From assembly GCF_013179805.1 (NCBI RefSeq), contig NZ_SRRZ01000202.1, positions 1-7,713 of the forward strand: a stretch of 7,713 bases of DNA, given 5' to 3'. This document shows positions 1 through 4,972 of this stretch, in pieces. The stretch is from Microcoleus asticus IPMA8 (GTDB lineage Bacteria > Cyanobacteriota > Cyanobacteriia > Cyanobacteriales > Microcoleaceae). A program made the translations under genes and the position numbers. Numbering within the stretch: the stretch's first letter is position 1; every line of letters begins with the position of its first letter. Below the pieces are notes generated by a model. The model saw nothing but the letters and a program-made list of their open reading frames with translations. It ran no database searches and had not been told where the DNA came from.

Positions 1-53
1 TTACTTAAATGGAATGATTGGTGTCAATCTCAAAGCAGCAGCTTAAATTATCA

Positions 54-86
54 TCAGTATTTATACTGAGCGCATAACTGTTATGC
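54..86. repeat. two adjacent perfect palindromes at the end of the truncated sensor gene
   Basis: TCAGTAT-TT-ATACTGA occupies 54-69 and GCATAAC-T-GTTATGC occupies 72-86. Both are perfect inverted repeats, with seven-base arms and two-base or one-base centres. The second spans the TAA stop (81-83, minus strand) of the sensor gene. Neither is followed by a clear T-run in the minus direction, so a classical terminator is not obvious. They may form a transcript end structure or mark a deletion scar. Confidence 0.5.
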
Positions 87-632
87 TCCCATGAAGGTTC
101 TGCCGGCAGCTTGCTTCATTTGGTTGAGATCGAGTAGCACGATCGCCACTCCCCGTCGTTGAGATGCGCCAAACAAGGTACTGCTAAAAGGCAGAATTTG
201 GGCGATCGCAGGCTGGTTGTCTACGACGATATCTTGCCTGACTTCAATGCCTGCGGTTGCCGCTTGGTAAAGTGGTTGTGCGAGTTGTGGATAGATGGAA
301 GTGTATGGCTGATTAGTCGCATTCTGAGGGCTGCGGGCGATCGCTATCCCAGATGGATCGACAATGGCAATTTCCACCACACCGGGCATCGTGGCAAAAT
401 TTTGCACAACCCGTCGCAGAATGCTTTTATTCTCCAACTCTAGTAAGCCTTCTGTAGAAAACTCCAGAGATTGTGTAATTGATTGAGCCCGGTTATGAAC
501 TTGCGTTTCTAAGTCAGACTGCATCAGCCGATAGTTAAGTCCCAGAGTTGCCAGTCCAACTGTGGTAATCGACAACCCAACGCTAACCAGCAAGCGCTGC
601 GACAAGCTATGGGGATGCAGGAATTTCGTCAT
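81..632 (-). CDS. C-terminally truncated membrane sensor protein (periplasmic Cache-like domain, no kinase)
   Basis: This 183-residue protein has a basic N-terminus, one membrane helix at about residues 14-33, and an extracytoplasmic stretch at about 34-172. The pattern (a helix with L-E-x-Q-V-x-N-R-A, then V-x-I-A-I-V-D-P-S-G near 86-95, then an L-P-F segment) is that of the single-Cache/PDC-type sensor domains of cyanobacterial histidine kinases. Such proteins continue into a second membrane helix, HAMP and kinase or cyclase domains. Here translation ends at residue 183, just where that helix should start, and none of the three frames downstream restores it. I chose the ATG at 632 because it overlaps the stop of the upstream binding-protein gene as ATGA, a standard translational-coupling arrangement. 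An in-frame ATG three codons earlier (641) is also possible. It is either a pseudogene or a stand-alone periplasmic partner of the binding protein. The domain class is inferred from pattern, and the truncation is read directly. Confidence 0.65.
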   Translation of the reverse strand: MTKFLHPHSLSQRLLVSVGLSITTVGLATLGLNYRLMQSDLETQVHNRAQSITQSLEFSTEGLLELENKSILRRVVQNFATMPGVVEIAIVDPSGIAIARSPQNATNQPYTSIYPQLAQPLYQAATAGIEVRQDIVVDNQPAIAQILPFSSTLFGASQRRGVAIVLLDLNQMKQAAGRTFMGA

Positions 633-1681
633 AATTTCCATTCATTGATTGCTGTAGTTACGATGTCAGTGTTAATCTCCACATCCTGACGCGGCATCCG
701 TCCGGCACGGGGGTCAGATTTTAATAGTTCAGCCATTTGAGCGATCGCCTCTGGCAACCTACCAGACTGAAATATCTTCTGCTGCATGGCAATGTCACCC
801 TTTTTCAGACCAGCGTAATCTTTAGCAAAAGCCTCACCCTTCTGTCCCAGGCTTTTACCAACCTTTTGAAACACTTCCTGGGGCTTTGTTTCCACCGCAC
901 TCATAACATCAAACCAAGCCCTAATAAATTGCTTTAATTCAGCTTTCTTCGTGCCAATAATAGTTGACCGAGAAACCCAGGTATCAATAACTAAACTATC
1001 AACTTCCTGAGTGGTAAAAAGAATATTCCCCTCGATCTCTTGGGCAGTTTCGCCTAGAAGCGGTTGCCAGAGCACGGCGGCATCTAAACGTCCCTGCTGC
1101 ATCAAATCAACCGCTGTTTCGTTAGAAATATCTTCAATCTTTACCTCTTCCGGTTTAATCTGGTGCAACTTGAGGGCTTCCAATAAAATCAGATGATTCA
1201 CTGTTCCCAGTTTCGCTCCGACTCTTTTACCGCGAAGGTTTGCCACTGACTTGATTGCAGGTTGAGCAACAATACCATCAGCCCCATGAGAAATATTTGT
1301 TACCATCACCACCGCAGGCTTGTCAGTCCCCGAATCAGATTGCACCACATCCCACAAAGAAGCGAAATTAGCATCGAGATTACCGCGCAACATGGCGCGA
1401 GTTGAATCTTGTTGATTCTCAAATCGAATGAGTTGCACGTTCAATCCGTGCTTTTTGAATAAGCCTGCTTCCTGAGCATAAAGTGCAATATCAAATCCTG
1501 CCCAAGTGACGATTCCCACGCGCAGGGGAGCTAGTTGCTGTGGTGCAAGGCTACAAGCATTCACAATCAGGCTAACCGCCAGTGTCAAAACGCAGAGGAC
1601 ACTGAGCGATCGCCATTTCGTTAAGGTCAACCAACACCTACGCAATAATTGTCTAGTCCCGGTCTGAGCTTTGCCAGTCAT
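629..1681 (-). CDS. ABC-type solute-binding lipoprotein, NMT1/SsuA/THI5-like
   Basis: The 350-residue product has a basic N-terminus, a hydrophobic segment at about 26-42 and a lipobox V-N-A-C with Cys43, so it is probably a lipoprotein facing the periplasm. The mature part starts with P-L-R-V-G-I-V-T-W (52-60) and contains the hallmarks of the NMT1-like periplasmic-binding fold: A-x-E-A-G-L-F-K-K-H-G-L, then L-R-G-K-R-V-G near 149-155, and Q-G-R-L-D-A-A-V-L-W-Q-P (196-207). Family members bind small organic ligands such as sulfonates, nitrate/taurine-like compounds or pyrimidine precursors. The ligand cannot be read from sequence. No permease or ATPase gene is present in the window; the only partner is the truncated sensor downstream (ATGA overlap), so a sensing role is as likely as uptake. 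A GAGG ribosome site lies at 1690-1693, eight bases before the ATG. Confidence 0.87.
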   Translation of the reverse strand: MTGKAQTGTRQLLRRCWLTLTKWRSLSVLCVLTLAVSLIVNACSLAPQQLAPLRVGIVTWAGFDIALYAQEAGLFKKHGLNVQLIRFENQQDSTRAMLRGNLDANFASLWDVVQSDSGTDKPAVVMVTNISHGADGIVAQPAIKSVANLRGKRVGAKLGTVNHLILLEALKLHQIKPEEVKIEDISNETAVDLMQQGRLDAAVLWQPLLGETAQEIEGNILFTTQEVDSLVIDTWVSRSTIIGTKKAELKQFIRAWFDVMSAVETKPQEVFQKVGKSLGQKGEAFAKDYAGLKKGDIAMQQKIFQSGRLPEAIAQMAELLKSDPRAGRMPRQDVEINTDIVTTAINEWKL

Positions 1682-1710
1682 CTATGCAGCCTCAACGCTC
1701 TTGTTCGTCG

Positions 1711-1739
1711 ATGATAGCAATAAATTTTCTGCATGTCAT
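1711..1739 (-). promoter_or_regulatory. sigma70-type promoter of the binding-protein/sensor operon
   Basis: Read on the minus strand, a -35 ATGACA (1739-1734, five of six matches to TTGACA) is followed after exactly 17 bases by a -10 TATCAT (1716-1711), with an extended -10 TGC immediately before it. The predicted transcript start near 1704 leaves a leader of about 22 bases containing the GAGG ribosome site. This is a good consensus fit but is predicted only. Confidence 0.55.
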
Positions 1740-2060
1740 TCCCTGAAAAAACGCCCAAAACAAATGTAAAATATAACTATTCTCCTCGCTTATAATTCAT
1801 CACCAAATCCAACCAAAATCAAGAAATCGTCGCTGATTCCCGCACATAATAATCCACGAATTCATCTGCAGGGAAATGTGGTGATAACTTCTACACAACG
1901 TCGATATTGCGATGCGAATCGATTCCGGGAGTTGAGGGGTTCGTTGCTCTGGCGGTTCCTGGGCTGCTGCAATCGACAATTCATCCATATAGGAATATTC
2001 CGTCCCAGATCGCGATCGGTAACGATATCAGGCGGATGAGAATGCTTCCCAGCCTCAACG
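1740..2060. other. intergenic stretch without a recognised gene
   Basis: Open frames here are short (60-70 codons), overlap each other on both strands and show no recognisable family. An isolated TATAAT on the plus strand (1791-1796) lacks a matching -35. It could still start a transcript ending at the hairpin at 2061-2102, giving a candidate non-coding RNA of about 300 bases. I see no match to Yfr1, tmRNA, 6S or SRP RNA signatures. Confidence 0.4.
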
Positions 2061-2102
2061 AAAACCCCCAAACTCCATTTTTAAACGGGATTTGGGGGTT
2101 TT
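2061..2102 (+). terminator. strong Rho-independent terminator-like hairpin, orphan
   Basis: The arm AAAACCCCCAAA (2061-2072) pairs perfectly with TTTGGGGGTTTT (2091-2102), extended by TCC/GGA past one bulged base, around an AT-rich loop. Downstream on the plus strand comes CTTGC-TATG and a second T-run (2112-2117). The A/T ends allow function in both directions. No plus-strand gene precedes it. In the minus direction it would end read-through from the DJ-1/DUF6220 operon, more than 300 bases beyond its last ORF. Confidence 0.65.
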
Positions 2103-2154
2103 CTTGCTATGTTTTTTGCCTGTAAGATCCCGATCGAATCAAAACTTGCTCGGT

Positions 2155-2188
2155 GCGATCGCCCTTGACAAATATCGGACTCTTGGCA
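2155..2188 (+). repeat. 34-bp dispersed repeat, copy 1 (HIP1 plus TTGACA)
   Basis: The sequence starts GCGATCGCCCTTGACA and matches 7589-7622 at 32 of 34 positions (mismatches only near the middle and at one later base). It contains a TTGACA (2165-2170) that could act as a -35 element. In this copy it runs directly into the longer repeat at 2200-2311, so the two may be parts of one composite element. Confidence 0.75.
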
Positions 2189-2199
2189 GAATAATCAGG

Positions 2200-2311
2200 C
2201 TAGAAACTAACAGAGCGATCCTCTTCGAGGGCAACGCTTACGAACCGAATTGAAGGGCGATCGCTCTACTGGTATTTTTGAAGTATTGGGTATTGCGATC
2301 GCGATCTAACG
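2200..2311 (+). repeat. ~112-bp dispersed repeat, copy A
   Basis: This stretch aligns along its whole length with 4494-4610. Its core (2212-2267) is bounded by a perfect nine-base inverted repeat, AGAGCGATC and GATCGCTCT, and has an internal CCTC-TTC-GAGG hairpin (2220-2230). The 56-base core matches the other copy (4506-4561) at 49 positions. The tail TACTGGTATTTT...AAGTATT...GTATTGCGAT...CTAACG is shared too. There is no coding potential. It resembles a miniature palindromic interspersed element of the kind common in cyanobacterial spacers. Confidence 0.8.
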
Positions 2312-2399
2312 ACTCGGTTCAGTGGTAGACTGCCCCGCAAGACCCGGAACACACACGCAGAAACAGGGCCTGCTTTCCGCTGCACGCTCATTGTTCGGC
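2304..2399 (+). other. attC-like imperfect palindrome (candidate relic)
   Basis: ATCTAAC (2304-2310) fits the integron R'' box RYYYAAC. GTTCGGC (2393-2399) fits the R' box GTTRRRY except for one base. Inside lie CAGTGG (2320-2325) and CCGCTG (2377-2382), which can pair with one G-T wobble, set nine and ten bases from their R boxes. The overall size (96 bp) is within the usual attC range. No integrase gene is in view, so this is a structural resemblance, not an identification. Confidence 0.35.
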
Positions 2400-2414
2400 G
2401 ACTGTTGATAACTT

Positions 2415-2507
2415 CTAGCTCATTTGAGCGAGGTTAATCAATTGTGCCAAAGTGGATAAGTGCTGCACTGTTGCAAAGAAGGGAGTAAAGATTGCATCTT
2501 GCGTCAT
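2415..2507 (-). pseudogene. 30-codon ORF, possible N-terminal remnant of a MAPEG-family membrane protein gene
   Basis: The ATG (2507-2505) lies nine bases after the stop of the DUF6220-like gene, so it is placed as the third gene of the operon. It encodes M-T-Q-D-A-I-F-T-P-F-F-A-T followed by V-Q-H-L-S-T-L-A-Q-L-I-N-L-A-Q-M-S and TAG. The first 13 residues look like the start of cyanobacterial MAPEG proteins (small four-helix membrane proteins of the glutathione/eicosanoid metabolism superfamily). The remaining residues lack the expected hydrophobic helix, and the L-A-Q-M-S end resembles a later part of such proteins, which suggests an internal deletion. The attC-like element begins just beyond the stop. 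The MAPEG assignment rests on memory of the N-terminal pattern and is tentative. It could also be an unrelated small peptide. Confidence 0.35.
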
Positions 2508-2516
2508 TTCTAACTC

Positions 2517-2945
2517 TCAAGCTTGCTCATTCTGATGGTTGGTGGGTGATAAAATGCGCGATGTGCTGTGTACAAGGGTTGAAGAAACATAGAGGAGCGA
2601 AAATCCAATCAGAGGATGGAACACCTCTAGATGGAGAGGTGTTTTGAGATGAATGCTAACAAATTGCAGCCCAAGCAGCACAGGTAGAGTGGCAGCGAGA
2701 TGTCGTATTTTGCGTGAGAACGGGGCGAGCGATGACCATCCCCATAATATTAATGACAATCCACCATAGCCTCGCACTAGCCAAACATGAATATTCCACC
2801 AGGAAGGGTCATTGAAGTAGGCAACTCCAACTGTTAATAACTGAGCAATCAAGCAGAGGTTAAAGACGATTGAAGTTGTATAAAAACCTATCTGTACCCA
2901 ATTTGTGGGAGTACGACCGCGATCGATTTCCGAAGTTGTGTTCAT
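2517..2945 (-). CDS. small four-helix membrane protein, DUF6220-like
   Basis: The 142-residue product has four predicted membrane helices (about 19-43, 52-74, 82-100 and 108-126) and a charged, partly disordered N-terminus. It shows the pattern I associate with DUF6220 proteins: an aromatic loop D-P-S-W-W-x-x-H after helix 1 (46-53), a middle pair of helices and H-P-L-I-G-F at the start of helix 4 (110-115). Conserved histidines at helix ends could bind metal or haem, but that is conjecture and the family function is unknown. Its ATG begins one base after the TGA of the DJ-1/PfpI gene (TGACATG), so the two are almost certainly translationally coupled. That makes it a membrane partner or a co-regulated product of the enzyme upstream. 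Confidence 0.7.
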   Translation of the reverse strand: MNTTSEIDRGRTPTNWVQIGFYTTSIVFNLCLIAQLLTVGVAYFNDPSWWNIHVWLVRGYGGLSLILWGWSSLAPFSRKIRHLAATLPVLLGLQFVSIHLKTPLHLEVFHPLIGFSLLYVSSTLVHSTSRILSPTNHQNEQA

Positions 2946-2946
2946 G

Positions 2947-3621
2947 TCAAACTGCCTGTTTTGCTACTTCTAAACTAGATATCCCCTGCATAAATAAGAT
3001 TGCCTTATCGACCAACTGTGCCCCCGCTTTTTCTGGCGAACCGACATCAAATGGCGGGGCGGGATTGTACTCCAGTAATAGTTGAATAATCTTGGCTACT
3101 TCCTCACCACAAAGGATGCTAGCGATCGTCAGACCAAAATCGATACCTGCTGTCACGCCTCCACCAGTAATACGATTGCGATCGATTACTATGCGCTCTG
3201 TGCCAACCTCAACGCCAAACTTTGCCAGTTGTTGGCGCATTGCCCAGTGAGTCGTCGCTCGATAGCCGAACAGCAGTCCGGTTTTCGCCAGAAATAGCGA
3301 TCCACCGCAGACAGAAGTGATAAATTTGGCGGTGCTGCCTTGTTTGCGAAGAAATGCTAGTATCTCTGGATCGTCTTCTACTGCCCCTTGCTCCAAGCCG
3401 CCGCCAATACAGATAACGTCCAAGCGCGGGCAATTTTCAAAGGTGGTATCAGGCAAAACCATCATGCCGTCATCGGTTTTAATCGGATCTAGCGTTTTCC
3501 AGATCCGATGAATCTGGACACCTGGCAACGCACTAAAAACTTGCTGTGGTCCTACAATATCCAGCGATGTCATGCCAGGATAAAATACCAAACCAATGAT
3601 ATGCTTTTGTGAGTCAGTCAT
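2947..3621 (-). CDS. DJ-1/PfpI family protein, isonitrile (cyclohexyl-isocyanide) hydratase-like
   Basis: The 224 residues align from end to end with bacterial isonitrile hydratases, glutamine-amidotransferase-like proteins that hydrate isocyanides to N-substituted formamides. Shared blocks are L-D-I-V-G-P (20-25), C-P-R-L-D-V-I-C-I-G-G-G (64-75), I-T-S-V-C-G-G-S-L (101-109) with the nucleophile-elbow Cys105, R-A-T-T-H-W (121-126), T-G-G-G-V-T-A-G-I-D-F (152-162) and E-Y-N-P-A-P-P-F-D-V-G-S-P (184-196). Asp21 and Cys105 are 84 residues apart, as are Asp17 and Cys101 in the Pseudomonas enzyme. The residue after the cysteine, Thr in that enzyme as I recall, is Gly here, so the substrate may differ. 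It is predicted cytosolic. It is the first gene of a minus-strand operon, with a strong AAGGAG eight bases before the ATG, and it is divergent from the GAF-LuxR regulator. Confidence 0.88.
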   Translation of the reverse strand: MTDSQKHIIGLVFYPGMTSLDIVGPQQVFSALPGVQIHRIWKTLDPIKTDDGMMVLPDTTFENCPRLDVICIGGGLEQGAVEDDPEILAFLRKQGSTAKFITSVCGGSLFLAKTGLLFGYRATTHWAMRQQLAKFGVEVGTERIVIDRNRITGGGVTAGIDFGLTIASILCGEEVAKIIQLLLEYNPAPPFDVGSPEKAGAQLVDKAILFMQGISSLEVAKQAV

Positions 3622-3629
3622 GAATTCAT

Positions 3630-3635
3630 CTCCTT
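3630..3635 (-). promoter_or_regulatory. ribosome binding site of the DJ-1/PfpI gene
   Basis: AAGGAG on the minus strand, eight bases before the ATG at 3621, is by far the best Shine-Dalgarno sequence in the window and fixes this start. An ATG nearer to it (AGATGAATTC) is out of frame and stops at once. Confidence 0.75.
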
Positions 3636-3664
3636 GGGGCGATTGCGATTAAATCTGTCCTTAT

Positions 3665-3693
3665 ACTAGAAGTAGCAACCGACTTCGCCTAGT
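3665..3693. promoter_or_regulatory. imperfect inverted repeat in the divergent intergenic region, candidate operator
   Basis: ACTAG and AAGT (3665-3673) face ACTT (3682-3685) and CTAGT (3689-3693) around an eight-base centre; GAAGT-N8-ACTTC (3669-3686) is perfect. It sits mid-way in the 99-base spacer between the divergent enzyme operon and regulator gene. A TATACT (3662-3667, plus strand) that could be the regulator's -10 overlaps its left edge. A regulator binding here could act on both promoters. This is a prediction from position and symmetry only. Confidence 0.35.
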
Positions 3694-3720
3694 CCTCGAT
3701 CGGGTACTCTTTTTGACAGC

Positions 3721-4485
3721 ATGACAATTTCCTTGCAGCTTTTATTTAAAGAAATCGACCAGGTGACGGATGAACAAGATTTGCGATCGCAAGTCGTGCC
3801 CAAAATCGGCGAGTATTTTGCAACTAAGCGATCGGGAATCTTCTTTTTCGACCAGCTTTTAGCCGATCGAAATCTTCAGAAATTACTAAAAGTCGCGTTA
3901 TCTGTCGAACATAATCCTGTTGCACGTTACTTAGCGGAGCGCCATACGCCTGTGCATGAAGGATTAGTAACATCGCCCAAGGCGTGGGCAATCATTTGTC
4001 CCCGCCCCGATCATTGGCACGTGATGGCGGGGCCGATCGTCAATCGCGGTCAATTAGTGGGTGTAGTGGGTTGCACCCGCGAACAGTCAATGCCTGCCTT
4101 CGATACGCAAAATCTAGCCGATTTGAGTGCGATGTGTTTGCATTTGTCTGTTTGGGCTGCAACAGTGCGATCGCGAAGTGTTTCCGTTGGCGAAGCCTGC
4201 CCAACGGGCATAGGAAAATCGCAACACCAATCTTTCAAGAGCGATCGATTAACGCCTCGTGAATTGCAAATTGCCGAATTGGTTGCTTTGGGGCGAACTA
4301 ACGCAGAAATCGGGAGGGAACTTTGGATTACTGAGAATTCAGTAAAGCAAGCTTTGAAGAGAATGTTCCGCAAGCTTGAGGTTTCGTCTCGTGCAGAAAT
4401 GGTTGCACAGCTTTCCGCGACAAAATACCATTTGCCAAGCGTAAAAATGTCTCCATCCAACTTGATGCAGAACACCCACCAATAA
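3721..4485 (+). CDS. GAF-like sensor / LuxR-type HTH transcriptional regulator
   Basis: This 254-residue soluble regulator carries a GAF-like N-terminal domain (about 17-145, with the H-N-P-V-x-R-Y-L and V-M-A-G-P-I-V-x-x-G-Q-L-V-G-x-V blocks) and a C-terminal LuxR/FixJ-type helix-turn-helix (about 175-235). The latter contains L-T-P-R-E-L-Q-I-A-E-L-V, then G-R-T-N-A-E-I-G and the recognition helix T-E-N-S-V-K-Q-A-L-K-R-M-F-R-K-L. Cyanobacterial relatives begin like this one (M-T-x-S-L-Q-x-L-F), which supports the ATG at 3721 although no Shine-Dalgarno is visible. There is no receiver domain, so regulation probably comes through a ligand or redox state sensed by GAF. Its divergent position makes the DJ-1/DUF6220 operon the likely target. 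The linker at 149-168 appears to be a translated repeat. About 20 residues beyond the HTH have no recognised role. Confidence 0.87.
   Translation: MTISLQLLFKEIDQVTDEQDLRSQVVPKIGEYFATKRSGIFFFDQLLADRNLQKLLKVALSVEHNPVARYLAERHTPVHEGLVTSPKAWAIICPRPDHWHVMAGPIVNRGQLVGVVGCTREQSMPAFDTQNLADLSAMCLHLSVWAATVRSRSVSVGEACPTGIGKSQHQSFKSDRLTPRELQIAELVALGRTNAEIGRELWITENSVKQALKRMFRKLEVSSRAEMVAQLSATKYHLPSVKMSPSNLMQNTHQ
4167..4222 (+). repeat. HIP1-bearing hairpin repeat inserted within the regulator's coding sequence
   Basis: The segment opens with GCGATCGC (4167-4174), contains the perfect hairpin TGCCC-AAC-GGGCA (4198-4210) and ends in AAAATCGC. It has the look of cyanobacterial interspersed repeats with GGCGAAGCCTGCCCAACGGG-type cores. 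Its length keeps the frame, and it encodes residues of about 149-168 (V-S-V-G-E-A-C-P-T-G-I-G-K-S), exactly between GAF and HTH. Confidence 0.55.
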
Positions 4486-4493
4486 ACTTAACC

Positions 4494-4610
4494 CTAGAAA
4501 CTCAGAGAGCGATCCTCTTCGAGGGCTTCGCTAACGCACCGAATTAAAGAGCGATCGATCTACTGGTATTTTAAAAGTATTAGTATTGCGATTGCGCTCG
4601 CTAGCTAACG
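4494..4610 (+). repeat. ~117-bp dispersed repeat, copy B
   Basis: This is the second copy of the element at 2200-2311, starting nine bases after the regulator's stop codon. Core 4506-4561 has the same length (56 bp) as the other copy, with the same AGAGCGATC end, the same CCTC-TTC-GAGG hairpin, and a right end that deviates by one base (GATCGATCT). It ends in CTAACG as copy A does, but the attC-like part does not continue beyond that point. Confidence 0.8.
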
Positions 4611-4930
4611 GCACATTAAACAAAGTGAAAAGACTCAATAGAGTCCGTTTCAACTGAGATATTGCACCATTCTCGCTTAACAGGCTTTTCGACCTGTTCC
4701 ACAAAAAGTAAGTGAATTTTCTTGTGGGGCGGGCAGGAGAGCCCGCCCGTGAAAGGCTTATTGCATCTCGTGCAAGATATCAGTTCCAACGAGTTATTGT
4801 GTTCGAGAGTGCGATCGCTAGCAACATAAACTGATTAGGCCTCAATATTTCACCGCTACATTAGATCGAGCTGACAATTTTAACCCCTAGAAGGAAACAC
4901 TAGGTATGTGTTTTTTTCTTGATTGTGGAA
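4611..4930. other. repeat-rich spacer before the permease-kinase gene, no gene
   Basis: No ORF is credible here. Small inverted repeats are present: GACTC-AATA-GAGTC (4632-4645), AACAGG-N8-CCTGTT (4679-4698), the GC-rich hairpin at 4727-4748, and CCTAG-N9-CTAGG (4886-4904) followed by a seven-T run at 4911-4917. The last is weakly terminator- or attenuator-like. A HIP1 octamer lies at 4811-4818. Confidence 0.5.
4727..4748 (+). repeat. REP-like GC-rich hairpin
   Basis: GGGCGGGC-AGGAGA-GCCCGCCC is a perfect eight-base-pair stem with a six-base loop, preceded by CTTGTG. Elements of this shape (GTGGGGCGGGC, short loop, GCCCGCCC) are frequent in spacers of filamentous cyanobacteria, from general knowledge. 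With no T-run after it, it is not a good terminator. Confidence 0.6.
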
Positions 4931-4946
4931 AATACACTTGTATCAC
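4919..4946 (+). promoter_or_regulatory. weak candidate promoter of the permease-kinase gene
   Basis: TTGATT (4919-4924) and TATCAC (4941-4946) are spaced by 16 bases, each matching four of six consensus positions. A perfect ATACA-CT-TGTAT inverted repeat (4932-4943) covers the spacer and -10, and may be a regulator site. The predicted start is about 20 bases before the ATG. Confidence 0.25.
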
Positions 4947-4947
4947 A

Positions 4948-4963
4948 ATAGGATTACTCCTAT
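4948..4963 (+). promoter_or_regulatory. leader hairpin covering the only SD-like sequence of the permease-kinase gene
   Basis: ATAGGA-TTAC-TCCTAT is a perfect six-base-pair hairpin ending nine bases before the ATG at 4973. Its left arm holds AGGA (4950-4953), the only ribosome-site-like motif nearby, though it is farther from the start codon than usual. It could reduce translation when folded. No other Shine-Dalgarno is visible. Confidence 0.3.
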
Positions 4964-4972
4964 CTGCTTGTT

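Noticed and set aside
1800..2125. Three overlapping 60-70-codon frames on both strands in the spacer
   Set aside because: They overlap each other, match no known family, lack ribosome sites, and one runs straight through the terminator hairpin.
2155..2311. CRISPR array
   Set aside because: The repeats are kilobases apart, imperfect and not regularly spaced, and no cas gene is present.
2312..2345. GGTTCAGTGGTAGA resembles the D-arm of a tRNA
   Set aside because: No acceptor stem, anticodon arm or T-arm with GTTCGANNC at the right distance follows. The attC-like pairing explains the motif better.
2418..2429. GCTCA-TT-TGAGC palindrome as a possible terminator of the DJ-1 operon
   Set aside because: The stem is short with a two-base loop, there is no T-run in either direction, and it lies within the end of the small ORF.
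4050..4475. 141-codon open frame antisense to the GAF-LuxR gene
   Set aside because: The sense strand has a clear two-domain protein, and the antisense product shows no recognisable family.
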